A stretch of DNA of 13,025 bases, taken from UBA2256 sp964453055 (GTDB taxonomy: Bacteria; Spirochaetota; Spirochaetia; Treponematales; Rectinemataceae). The notes beneath the pieces are model-generated. The model was given only the letters and a program-made list of their open reading frames with translations, was not told the DNA's origin and did no database searches. Location: positions 1 to 13,025 of the forward strand of contig CAYVOD010000056.1 of the NCBI GenBank assembly GCA_964453055.1. The letters run 5' to 3'. The translations under genes and the position numbers were made by a program. Below are positions 1-5,880 of this stretch, in pieces (position 1 is the stretch's first letter; the number at the start of each line of letters is the position of its first letter).

Positions 1-55
1 AGCCCAGGCCGATCATGATGATTACCGAGAGCACGCTTTGTAACGCTGAAAACAT
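1..55 (-). CDS. N-terminus of a membrane protein, probably an AEC (auxin efflux carrier) family transporter (partial)
   Basis: Only the first 18 codons lie in the window; the gene runs off the left edge. Reading leftwards from an ATG at 55-53 gives MFSALQSVLSVIIMIGLG, a hydrophobic stretch that looks like a first transmembrane helix. The pattern 'LQSVLSVIIMIGLG' resembles the start of AEC-family permeases, which export or import organic acids and similar small molecules. A GGTAGGA sequence upstream is a modest ribosome binding site. The gene lies on the same strand as the kdgK operon but beyond its likely terminator, so it is probably a separate unit. The family call rests on 18 residues; another inner-membrane protein is possible. 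Confidence 0.5.
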   Translation of the reverse strand, partial: MFSALQSVLSVIIMIGLG

Positions 56-115
56 AGGTTCATCCTACCTGCAATTCGCGGTTTGCCACAAGCCAGGATA
101 CTCCATCCCGCATCT

Positions 116-179
116 GGCTAAAGCTATAACCCGCTACCTCGTAGCGCCTGATCTTTTCAAAGCTGTGGCTACTTTAGCC
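116..179 (-). other. Structured leader upstream of the partial transporter gene
   Basis: An 8-bp inverted repeat, GGCTAAAG (116-123) and CTTTAGCC (172-179), encloses a perfect 6-bp hairpin CGCTAC-CTC-GTAGCG (132-146). On the minus strand the 5' end can alternatively fold as GGCTA-AAG-TAGCC, using the same bases, so two structures compete. It lies between the kdgK terminator and the transporter start at 55 and would be in that gene's 5' leader. It matches no riboswitch class that I recognise and is not a tRNA. Confidence 0.35.
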
Positions 180-208
180 TACCGGCGCGGCATTCTCATA
201 AAATACGA

Positions 209-234
209 AGGGCCTGTCTTGGTTGACAGGCCCT
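209..234 (-). terminator. Probable intrinsic terminator of the iclR-kdgK operon
   Basis: A perfect 10-bp stem (GGGCCTGTC with its complement plus one A-T pair) closes a 6-nt loop. It starts about 77 bases past the kdgK stop. On the minus strand it is followed by TTCGTATTTTATG, an interrupted and rather weak U-tract. The plus strand also has an A/T-rich flank, so the hairpin might act in both directions. Confidence 0.6.
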
Positions 235-310
235 CGAGAAAAATTTCACCGTCGTTCTTTATCGGTTCAGAAATCCATATGTTCCGTCATCTTGCTTCGC
301 TTTTTCCAGC

Positions 311-1402
311 CTAGCGCTTTACCCTGCCCGACGCGTCGCCTTTCATGAGGGAAAGAATTTCGTCCTTGGTCGAGTAATTGAAATCGCCCCGAATGGAGTG
401 GTTGAGGCAGCTGGCGGCCGCCGCGAAGCGCACAGCGATCGAATCCTCGGCGAGATCTGGGCTGCTCAAGGCGAAGATGAGCGCCGCCGAGAAAGAATCC
501 CCTCCCCCCACCCTGTCGACTATGTCGGTGATTTCGTAAGGTTTATAGGCGCCAGCGGTTTCCGGTCCGAAGCAAGCCTTGCCCGAGGAAACATCGTAGA
601 GCATGGCGCCCCAGCGGTTATGGCTGGCTGAAATGCTCTCCCGCAGGGTGAAAGCCACTTTCCGGATATTGGGGAACTGGGCGCCGATCTGCCGCGCAAC
701 GTCGGGATAACTCTGGATCTGCAGCACTCCGGAGGTGACGTCGGTGGTGCCGGCCTTGATTCCCAAAACGTCGGAGGCATCTTCCTCGTTGCCGATCAGG
801 ATGTCGACATAGGGCAGGGCTTGGGTCATTATCCGCTTCGCCAGGGCCGCCGGGGCGGTGCCCTGCTCCCAACGCCACAGGTTCTTGCGGAAATTGAGGT
901 CGCAGGAAACGGTGAGCCCGCGTTTTTTCGCTTCCCTCGCCGCATGCAGCATCGCTTCGGCCGCGTTGGCCGAGAGAGCCGCGGTAATGCCTGTGAAGTG
1001 GAACCATCTCGCGTCTTTGAAAATCTCATCCCACGCATATGCCGACGGGAGGGTAAGGCTGATTGACGAATAGCTTCGATCGTAGATCACCTTGCTCGGA
1101 CGCTGGTTAGCTCCCTCCTCGACATAGAAACACCCTAGGCGCCCTTCGGCCGTTCTGACGATTTTGCTGGTATCGATGCCCACATTGCGAAGATGGCCCA
1201 CGCAAGCGTCGGCGATTTCGTGGAGCGGCAGGGCTGTCACGTAGGAAACCGACCTGCCGCTGAAGGCGAGGAACGCGGCCACGTTGGCCTCGGCTCCGGC
1301 GAAACTGAAATCGACGCTGCCCGGGAAAGCCTGCCGGAAACGCTTTTTCATGGGCATGTCGATTCGGCTCATTATTTCCCCGAAGGTAATGAATTCGCTC
1401 AT
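311..1402 (-). CDS. kdgK: 2-keto-3-deoxygluconate (KDG) kinase, PfkB/ribokinase family
   Basis: The product, 363 aa, should phosphorylate 2-keto-3-deoxygluconate with ATP to KDPG in the cytoplasm, feeding the aldolase encoded just upstream. PfkB-family features are visible: the substrate-side AGAEANVA segment near residues 36-43, the DLNFRKNLW segment at 169-177 typical of sugar-acid kinases, and the C-terminal signature DRVGGGDSF at 296-304, with Asp302 as the expected catalytic base. The ATG is 6 bases past the aldolase stop, with AGGGGGT upstream lying inside the end of the aldolase gene, so translation is probably coupled. It is the last gene of the operon. Another 2-keto-3-deoxy sugar acid is possible as substrate, but pairing with a KDPG aldolase strongly favours KDG. 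Confidence 0.88.
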   Translation of the reverse strand: MSEFITFGEIMSRIDMPMKKRFRQAFPGSVDFSFAGAEANVAAFLAFSGRSVSYVTALPLHEIADACVGHLRNVGIDTSKIVRTAEGRLGCFYVEEGANQRPSKVIYDRSYSSISLTLPSAYAWDEIFKDARWFHFTGITAALSANAAEAMLHAAREAKKRGLTVSCDLNFRKNLWRWEQGTAPAALAKRIMTQALPYVDILIGNEEDASDVLGIKAGTTDVTSGVLQIQSYPDVARQIGAQFPNIRKVAFTLRESISASHNRWGAMLYDVSSGKACFGPETAGAYKPYEITDIVDRVGGGDSFSAALIFALSSPDLAEDSIAVRFAAAASCLNHSIRGDFNYSTKDEILSLMKGDASGRVKR

Positions 1403-1408
1403 CGCGGC

Positions 1409-2083
1409 CTACCCCCTTACTTCGCGGAAGACTTTCATGGCTTGGGCGGCGTTCGCCTTTATGGCGTCCCAATCTTTTTTCGCGATCAGGTTCTTTGGGG
1501 CTATCCACGATCCGCCGACGGCGAGAATGTAGTCTTTTTCCAGCCAGGAGGCGAGATTCTGGATGTTCAAGCCGCCCAAGGGTATATAGCTCAAGCCGAG
1601 AAATCCGTAGGGATTGTTTACCGAGTCCAGGTATTTTAACCCGCCCATGGGTTCGGCGGGAAAGAACTTGAGCACCTTGCAGCCAAGTTCGATCGCCGCT
1701 TCGATCTCGGACGCTATGGAGATTCCGGGAGCGAAGGGCAGGCCGGCTTCCATCGCCTTCTCGACCACCCGCCGGTTGAATCCAGGCGAAACGCCGAAAT
1801 CGGCCTTGGCCGCCTTTACCTCAAGCACCTGGGCGGGCGTCAGGATAGTCCCGACGCCCGCCTGCATTTGGGGCACCTCGGCGACGATCCGCCTCAGGGC
1901 TTCCATGGCCGCGGGCGTACGCAAGGTCAACTCCATCGCCGTTATTCCTTCGCCTACCAATGCTTTAGCGATGGGGACCGCGTCTGCGGCGTCCTCTATC
2001 ACCATGACCGCGATGATTCCCTTGGCCCTCAAGGCTTTCGCCCTGGAATCGCCGAATACGGTATCCATTTCCTGCCCCCTCAT
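1409..2083 (-). CDS. eda: KDPG aldolase (2-keto-3-deoxy-6-phosphogluconate / 4-hydroxy-2-oxoglutarate aldolase)
   Basis: A class I (Schiff-base) aldolase of 224 aa that should cleave KDPG to pyruvate and glyceraldehyde-3-phosphate. Family landmarks are in order: ELTLRT at 51-56 with the general acid/base Glu51, GVGT at 77-80, SPG at 99-101, and LKFFPAE at 138-144, where Lys139 should form the Schiff base. The length is close to the usual 205-215 aa, with a slightly long N-terminus. The first ATG overlaps the ridA stop as ATGA (2080-2083). A second in-frame ATG at 2068-2066 (Met6) has a better-placed purine-rich AGGGGGCAGGAA upstream, so the true start may be there, giving 219 aa. It is translationally coupled to ridA and kdgK. 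Confidence 0.9.
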   Translation of the reverse strand: MRGQEMDTVFGDSRAKALRAKGIIAVMVIEDAADAVPIAKALVGEGITAMELTLRTPAAMEALRRIVAEVPQMQAGVGTILTPAQVLEVKAAKADFGVSPGFNRRVVEKAMEAGLPFAPGISIASEIEAAIELGCKVLKFFPAEPMGGLKYLDSVNNPYGFLGLSYIPLGGLNIQNLASWLEKDYILAVGGSWIAPKNLIAKKDWDAIKANAAQAMKVFREVRG

Positions 2084-2538
2084 TCCACTTCGAAAATGAA
2101 CTCGATCTCGACGGGGATGTCCCCCGGCAGCTCGTTGGTGCCGATGGCCGACCGGGCATGTCGCCCTGCGTCGCCGAACACGTCGATGAGGAGCTGGGAG
2201 CAGCCGTTGATGACCGCGGGCTGGCTATTGAAGCCCGGGGCGCTGGCGACGAAGCCGAGAACCTTGACCACGTTTTTCACCTTATCGAGCGAACCAAGGC
2301 TTTCGTGCAGGACCGCAAGCGCGTTGAGCACGCAGATCCTGGCCGCCTCCTGTCCCTGCTCGAGGCTTACGCCGGCGCCTAGCTTGCCTGTGAACACGGG
2401 CGCGCCCTTAACGGTGCAACCCTGGCCGGAGACGAAGGCGAGGTTGCCCACCCGTTTCACCCGCTGGTAAAGTCCGCCTAAAGGCGGCACTTCCGGAAGC
2501 GCGTAACCGGCCTTGGCCAGATTTTCATAGGCATTCAT
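2080..2538 (-). CDS. ridA: RidA-family (YjgF/YER057c/UK114) enamine/imine deaminase
   Basis: RidA-family proteins hydrolyse reactive enamine/imine intermediates released by PLP-dependent ammonia-lyases, yielding the 2-keto acid and ammonia. This 152-aa protein belongs to the longer subgroup (typical RidA is about 128 aa). The C-terminal signature is present: ARSAIGTNELPGDIPVEIEF near 128-147. Arg129 aligns with the RidA arginine that binds the substrate carboxylate, and Glu144 with the glutamate of the VEIE motif. The ATG has an excellent AGGAGG 6 bases upstream. It lies between one PLP enzyme gene and the KDPG aldolase gene, and a second PLP enzyme is encoded across the divergent promoter, so a role in processing their intermediates is a reasonable inference. 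Activity on a particular imine cannot be read from the sequence. Confidence 0.85.
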   Translation of the reverse strand: MNAYENLAKAGYALPEVPPLGGLYQRVKRVGNLAFVSGQGCTVKGAPVFTGKLGAGVSLEQGQEAARICVLNALAVLHESLGSLDKVKNVVKVLGFVASAPGFNSQPAVINGCSQLLIDVFGDAGRHARSAIGTNELPGDIPVEIEFIFEVE

Positions 2539-2590
2539 ACAGGTTCCTCCTGGGAAATAAGTTTTATCGATGATGCGCCAGCATTAAAGC

Positions 2591-2607
2591 GCACAACGCT
2601 GTTTCAA
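2591..2607 (-). promoter_or_regulatory. Weak KdgR-like half-site ahead of ridA-eda-kdgK
   Basis: Read on the minus strand this is TTGAAACAGCGTTGTGC. It keeps TGAAAC in the left half and GTT at the right position of the 17-bp operator seen at 11473-11489, but the outer right half is lost (9 of 17 matches). It lies in the 86-bp gap between the DTA-like gene and ridA, the only real gap inside the operon. I see no convincing -10/-35 pair there, so it may be chance. Confidence 0.25.
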
Positions 2608-2624
2608 ATCGTCGCCGCGCAACG

Positions 2625-3728
2625 TCAAACGCCGATAGACCTGTCCCTTGAAGCAATCCTCCATTCCGTGAAGCATACGCCTTCCTTGTCGGCTACGTAC
2701 GCTCTTTCGTAGAGGGCTACGGTAGGACAGACATGCGTCGGTATCACGTAGATCTCTTCGCCTAGAGCGGGTAGCCCTTTGGCAGGAGCCGTGAATACCC
2801 AGTGTTCCTCGTTCTGCAGCACCGCGACGCTGCCTTCGTAATCGGGAAGAAAACCTCTCGCGCCCTTGGGGTCGGCCGAGACTCCCTTATAGCCCAGATC
2901 GATGGTAAAGGTGCCCAGCGCCGTATTCCTGCTCACCACCCGGGCCAGGATAGCCGCCGCATACTCGAACTTCAGGTCGGGGAAACTGGAGGCGTAGCTG
3001 TAGTCGTGGAGGAAGCAGGTGCCGGGCGAGAGTGTGAGATCTTGCCGGGGCGCGTAGCAGGGGAAGGTGGGAGTGCCGCCCATCGCCACTTCAGGCACAA
3101 TCATGCCTGAGCCGGTAAGCGTTGCGCGAAAGCCCGCGGCCATCCCATAGCAGGCGTCGGCCGCGGCCTGGCGTTCGGCCAGGTCTACCTGGTGATTGTG
3201 CCCGTCGTAGCAGTGCAAACCCCCGGCATAAAGCCCGGGCGCGCTGGAGACATACGCGTACAAGGCTTCGGCGTCCCGTCCGGGCGCTATGCCTGTGCGG
3301 TGCTGCCCCACGTCCAGGTCGAGGAAAACGCCCACCTTCACCTTCGCCCTTTCGGCCATGGCGCCAAGAGCCCGGGCCATCTCCAGGTTGTCCGCCAAGG
3401 TCGAAAACCGGGCGTGTGGATACTTGAGGGCCAATTCTATCAGACGTTCGGCGTTCCTGCCGATCAAGGTATAGGCGAGCAGGATATCAGGCGCCTGCGC
3501 CCTGGCCAGCATTTCGGCCTCCGCGATGGTGGCGCATTTGAACTTCAGGATGCCCCGAGCCATGGACATGGCCGCGATCTCGGCCGTCTTGTGGGTCTTT
3601 ACGTGGGGGCGCAGGCGCCCGGGAACGCCTGCGATCCGTATCGCCATATCTATGTTAGCCCGTATGGCGTCCTCGAAAAAAATCAAGGAAGGCGAAGGCA
3701 ACCGCGAGGAATTCTTTACCTTTTTCAT
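2625..3728 (-). CDS. D-threonine aldolase / D-serine dehydratase-like PLP enzyme (alanine racemase N-terminal fold)
   Basis: A cytoplasmic PLP enzyme of 367 aa from the fold-type III family that holds D-threonine aldolase, D-serine dehydratase and D-threo-3-hydroxyaspartate dehydratase. The N-terminal segment RPHVKTHK at 40-47 carries the expected Schiff-base lysine, Lys44. The C-terminal THVCPT at 331-336 gives the His332-x-Cys334 pair that binds the divalent metal (Zn or Mn) in this family. Substrate is not fixed by sequence. From the context, a beta-hydroxy D-amino acid or an amino sugar acid such as D-glucosaminate is likely. The start was chosen because this ATG overlaps the iclR stop as ATGA (3725-3728). 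A longer open frame to 4046 lies within iclR and reads as out-of-frame, low-complexity sequence. No strong Shine-Dalgarno is seen, consistent with coupling to iclR. Confidence 0.82.
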   Translation of the reverse strand: MKKVKNSSRLPSPSLIFFEDAIRANIDMAIRIAGVPGRLRPHVKTHKTAEIAAMSMARGILKFKCATIAEAEMLARAQAPDILLAYTLIGRNAERLIELALKYPHARFSTLADNLEMARALGAMAERAKVKVGVFLDLDVGQHRTGIAPGRDAEALYAYVSSAPGLYAGGLHCYDGHNHQVDLAERQAAADACYGMAAGFRATLTGSGMIVPEVAMGGTPTFPCYAPRQDLTLSPGTCFLHDYSYASSFPDLKFEYAAAILARVVSRNTALGTFTIDLGYKGVSADPKGARGFLPDYEGSVAVLQNEEHWVFTAPAKGLPALGEEIYVIPTHVCPTVALYERAYVADKEGVCFTEWRIASRDRSIGV

Positions 3729-4510
3729 GTGGCTTCGTACCCCATCAATTTGGATATTTCTCCGGCGGCCGCCATGATCGTGGCCGCGTTCTTGGCCTCG
3801 TCCTCCGGCTTGTGGCGGTACACGGGCCATGCCACACTCACCGCCGCGATGACCGATCCCGAATAATCGAAAATCGGCGCGCCGATGCAGCGAATGTCCG
3901 GCTCGTGCTCCTCGTTGTCCGTGGAATAGCCGCGTTCCCTTATGGCGTTCAGTTCGGCTATCAATGCCTTGCGCGTGACGATGGTATTGCGCGTATAGGG
4001 CACGAGATCCAATTTCTTCACGATTTGGTCCCTGTCGGGCTGCCACGCAAGGAGCGCCTTGCCCAGGGACGTGCAGTGCAGTGGCGCCTGCTTGCCGATG
4101 GTGGAGTACATCCTGATCGTATGGATCGATTCCACCTTTTGCACGTAGACGACTTTAGCGTCCATCAGTATTGCCAGATGGACAGTCTCCTGGAAATGCT
4201 TGGCCAGGCGTTTTATGACCGGCCGGGACGCGTCGTGTAGATCCATGGCTCCCAAGGCCTTCGAGCCGACGGTGAGCATCTTGAGGCTCAAGGAATATCT
4301 GGAATCCTCGTGCTGGACGATATAGCCCAGCGATTTCAGGGTTTTCAGGAAACGGAACAACGTGGGCTTGGCCAAGCCGACCTTCTCGACCAGGGTATCG
4401 AAGGTATAGAGACCGCCTTCGGACAAGGCCTCGAGAACCGCCATTGTTCGAACCGCCGCAGAAATCTGCTTTTCGTCGGAATCTTTCTTGGCTTTCGGGT
4501 TTGCGGTCAT
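3725..4510 (-). CDS. IclR-family transcriptional regulator, probably KdgR-like
   Basis: A 261-aa cytoplasmic DNA-binding regulator. The N-terminal winged helix-turn-helix covers about residues 17-72, with the recognition region near VEKVGLAKPTLFRFLKTL (41-58). The C-terminal IclR effector domain (about 85-255) shows the characteristic GYSTDNEEHEPDIRCIGAPI stretch at 195-214 and CTSLGKALLAW at 146-156. It is the first gene of the catabolic operon and overlaps the next by ATGA. The operators at 4617-4633 and 11473-11489 have the KdgR form, so the natural guess is that it senses KDG or a related keto-sugar acid, though ligand specificity cannot be read here. The ATG at 4510 has no good ribosome site nearby; a strong GGAGGAG lies over 30 bases upstream. 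Confidence 0.88.
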   Translation of the reverse strand: MTANPKAKKDSDEKQISAAVRTMAVLEALSEGGLYTFDTLVEKVGLAKPTLFRFLKTLKSLGYIVQHEDSRYSLSLKMLTVGSKALGAMDLHDASRPVIKRLAKHFQETVHLAILMDAKVVYVQKVESIHTIRMYSTIGKQAPLHCTSLGKALLAWQPDRDQIVKKLDLVPYTRNTIVTRKALIAELNAIRERGYSTDNEEHEPDIRCIGAPIFDYSGSVIAAVSVAWPVYRHKPEDEAKNAATIMAAAGEISKLMGYEAT

Positions 4511-4522
4511 CGTTCTGCGCGC

Positions 4523-4538
4523 CCGGAATTGAATCCGG
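4523..4538 (-). promoter_or_regulatory. Imperfect palindrome in the iclR leader, between a strong Shine-Dalgarno and the ATG
   Basis: CCGGAATTGAATCCGG has 5-bp complementary arms (CCGGA/TCCGG). It separates GGAGGAG (minus strand, about 4543-4549) from the annotated ATG at 4510. As RNA hairpin it would shorten the distance between the two; as DNA it could be an autoregulatory site. In frame with iclR, an ATT codon at 4534-4532 lies at ideal distance from GGAGGA, so a rare ATT start adding 8 residues is also conceivable. Confidence 0.25.
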
Positions 4539-4571
4539 TGCGCTCCTCCGTAGTGCTGATCTTCGCCTTAT

Positions 4572-4600
4572 AGTGTCACAGCAATGCCGCGATATGTCAA
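4572..4600 (-). promoter_or_regulatory. Sigma-70-type promoter for the iclR operon
   Basis: On the minus strand a consensus -35 TTGACA (4600-4595) is followed after exactly 17 bases by GACACT (4577-4572), preceded by a TG in the extended -10 position. Transcription would start near 4565, giving a leader of about 55 bases before the iclR ATG. The -10 is poor (3 of 6), so the promoter may need help from the extended element or an activator. Confidence 0.5.
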
Positions 4601-4606
4601 GTTCGA

Positions 4607-4612
4607 TATGAT
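4607..4612 (+). promoter_or_regulatory. Candidate -10 element for the SelA-fold gene
   Basis: TATGAT (5 of 6 matches to TATAAT) is the best -10 on the plus strand between the divergent genes. No recognisable -35 stands 16-18 bases upstream. A start near 4619 would fall inside the KdgR-like site at 4617-4633, a position where a bound repressor would block initiation. Confidence 0.35.
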
Positions 4613-4616
4613 AAAA

Positions 4617-4633
4617 ATGAAATCTTGTTCCAA
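4617..4633. promoter_or_regulatory. KdgR-like operator, degenerate copy
   Basis: ATGAAATCTTGTTCCAA matches the perfect dyad at 11473-11489 at 12 of 17 positions. Including flank, both share the 11-mer TAAAAATGAAA (here 4612-4622). Both lie in A/T-rich patches of divergent intergenic regions in otherwise GC-rich DNA. The left half is close to the KdgR half-site, the right half is worn. It lies 17 bases upstream of the iclR -35 and would overlap a start from the TATGAT element of the plus-strand gene. Confidence 0.55.
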
Positions 4634-4695
4634 TTTTATTACTCACCGGTGGCGCCCCGCCTTCCTCTATGCCATACTCGACCGAGAGGTGAAGT

Positions 4696-5820
4696 ATGAA
4701 TGGACAGGAATTCAGGACGATGCTGGGATTGCCCAGGGTGGTGAACGCGTCGGGAACCCTGACTGCTTATGGAGGCTGCCGCTTGCGGCCCGAGGCGGCG
4801 GCGGCGATGGCCGAGGCGGCCGGGCATTTCGTGGAAATGGAAGAGTTGCTCCGGAGGACCGGAGACTACATCGCCGGAAAGCTCGGCGTGGAAGGCGCGC
4901 TGATAACCGCCGGAGCCTCGCCCGGCATCATCCAGTCCATCGCAGCCTGCATAGCGGGCATGGATCCCTACCTCCGCGACTGCCTCCCCTCCCGCCCCCC
5001 CGCGCGCTCCGAAGTGGTAATACAGCGTTGCCACCGCAATCCCTACGACAACGCCGTGCCCACGGCGGGAGCCCGATTCGTGGAGATAGGCGACTGCATA
5101 AAGACCCATCCCTGGGCCCTGGAGGCGGCGATCAACGAAAACACGGCCGCCGTGTTCTTCGCCCTCCAGGCCGAGATGCTCAACGCTTCACTATCCCTGG
5201 ACGAGACGCTGGAAATAGCCCACGCCAGGGGCGTGCCGGTGGTCGTTGACGCCGCGGCCGAGCTGCCGCCCAAACACAATCTTTGGAACCTCCGTAAGCG
5301 CGGCGCCGACCTGGTGATTTTCTCGGGGGGAAAGGAAATATCCGGGCCCCAGAGTTCCGGCCTTGTCGTCGGCGCGAAAGCCCTCGTCGACGCGGCACGG
5401 TACAACGGGGCGCCAAACTACGGCGTCGGCAGGCCCACCAAAGCGGGCAAGGAAAACGTGATGGGATTCCTGGCTGCCCTCGAAGCTTATCTGGCCGAGG
5501 ACGAGGAAGCCCGGATGGCCGGCATGGCCGGGATCTGCGACCTCTGGATGGCGGGGCTCGCTGGCCTGCCAGGGGTCTATGCTTCTCCATTTACGGCTAC
5601 CGAGCCGGGCATTCACCCGGTATGCATTCCTAAGGTCATCGTGCGAAAGGCGGGCATGGACATCCAGGTGGCGCAAAAAAGCCTCAGGAAAGCGGCGGGC
5701 GGAAACCCGGCGGTGCTCGTGGATACCTGGAAGGGCGGCTTGGTTCTCAATCCCCAGACCATTTCCGAATCCGAGGCCGAGGAAGTGCTCGCCGCCGTAA
5801 AGAGACTGCTCAGCCGCTGA
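4696..5820 (+). CDS. SelA-fold PLP-dependent enzyme, D-glucosaminate(-6-phosphate) ammonia-lyase family
   Basis: A 374-aa fold-type I PLP enzyme of the group that resembles selenocysteine synthase (SelA) and includes DgaE, D-glucosaminate-6-phosphate ammonia-lyase. Seen: VVNASGTLTAYGG at 15-27; the PLP-contacting aspartate in VVVDAAAE (Asp185); FSGGKEISGPQSSG at 209-222 with Lys213 as the expected Schiff-base lysine; and GRPTKAGKENVMG at 245-257, a stretch typical of this subgroup. True SelA is about 460 aa and acts on seryl-tRNA(Sec); this protein is far shorter and sits among sugar-acid genes, so selenium metabolism is unlikely. Because a KDG kinase is encoded alongside, the substrate may be unphosphorylated D-glucosaminate or a similar 2-amino sugar acid. 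The ATG has GAGAGGTG upstream. It is transcribed away from iclR through a shared regulatory region. Confidence 0.75.
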   Translation: MNGQEFRTMLGLPRVVNASGTLTAYGGCRLRPEAAAAMAEAAGHFVEMEELLRRTGDYIAGKLGVEGALITAGASPGIIQSIAACIAGMDPYLRDCLPSRPPARSEVVIQRCHRNPYDNAVPTAGARFVEIGDCIKTHPWALEAAINENTAAVFFALQAEMLNASLSLDETLEIAHARGVPVVVDAAAELPPKHNLWNLRKRGADLVIFSGGKEISGPQSSGLVVGAKALVDAARYNGAPNYGVGRPTKAGKENVMGFLAALEAYLAEDEEARMAGMAGICDLWMAGLAGLPGVYASPFTATEPGIHPVCIPKVIVRKAGMDIQVAQKSLRKAAGGNPAVLVDTWKGGLVLNPQTISESEAEEVLAAVKRLLSR

Positions 5821-5828
5821 GTCGCTGG

Positions 5829-5869
5829 GCGGGGCCCCGCAAATCGCCCGGCGCCGCGGTTCGGCGCCG
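5829..5869. terminator. GC-rich inverted repeats between convergent genes, possible bidirectional terminator
   Basis: Only 60 bases separate the stops of the SelA-fold gene (plus) and the last transporter gene (minus). They hold a perfect 12-bp palindrome GCGGGGCCCCGC (5829-5840) and two copies of the self-complementary octamer CGGCGCCG (5849-5856 and 5862-5869), which can pair around a 5-nt loop. There is no U-tract on either side, so simple intrinsic termination is not assured. Confidence 0.4.
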
Positions 5870-5880
5870 CGAAGCCGCTT

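Noticed and set aside
116..179. Possible tRNA or tRNA-like gene
   Set aside because: The stems do not fit the cloverleaf lengths and there is no GTTCRA T-loop motif.
15..314. 99-codon plus-strand open frame at the left edge
   Set aside because: It runs through the kdgK terminator hairpin and antisense to the transporter start, has no good ribosome site, and its product resembles nothing known.
3729..4046. N-terminal extension of the D-threonine aldolase-like gene
   Set aside because: The extra 106 codons lie inside iclR in another frame and are rich in Arg, Gly and His as expected for a shadow frame. The internal ATG overlapping the iclR stop as ATGA gives the normal family length.
4696..5820. 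Selenocysteine synthase (SelA) with a selenium system
   Set aside because: The protein is too short for SelA, and there is no selB, selD or selenocysteine tRNA in the window. Its neighbours are sugar-acid genes.
5849..5869. Direct repeat GGCGCCGCG as an attachment site or short repeat element
   Set aside because: Two copies of a self-complementary GC-rich octamer between convergent genes are better explained as a termination hairpin. No integrase or target duplication is near.
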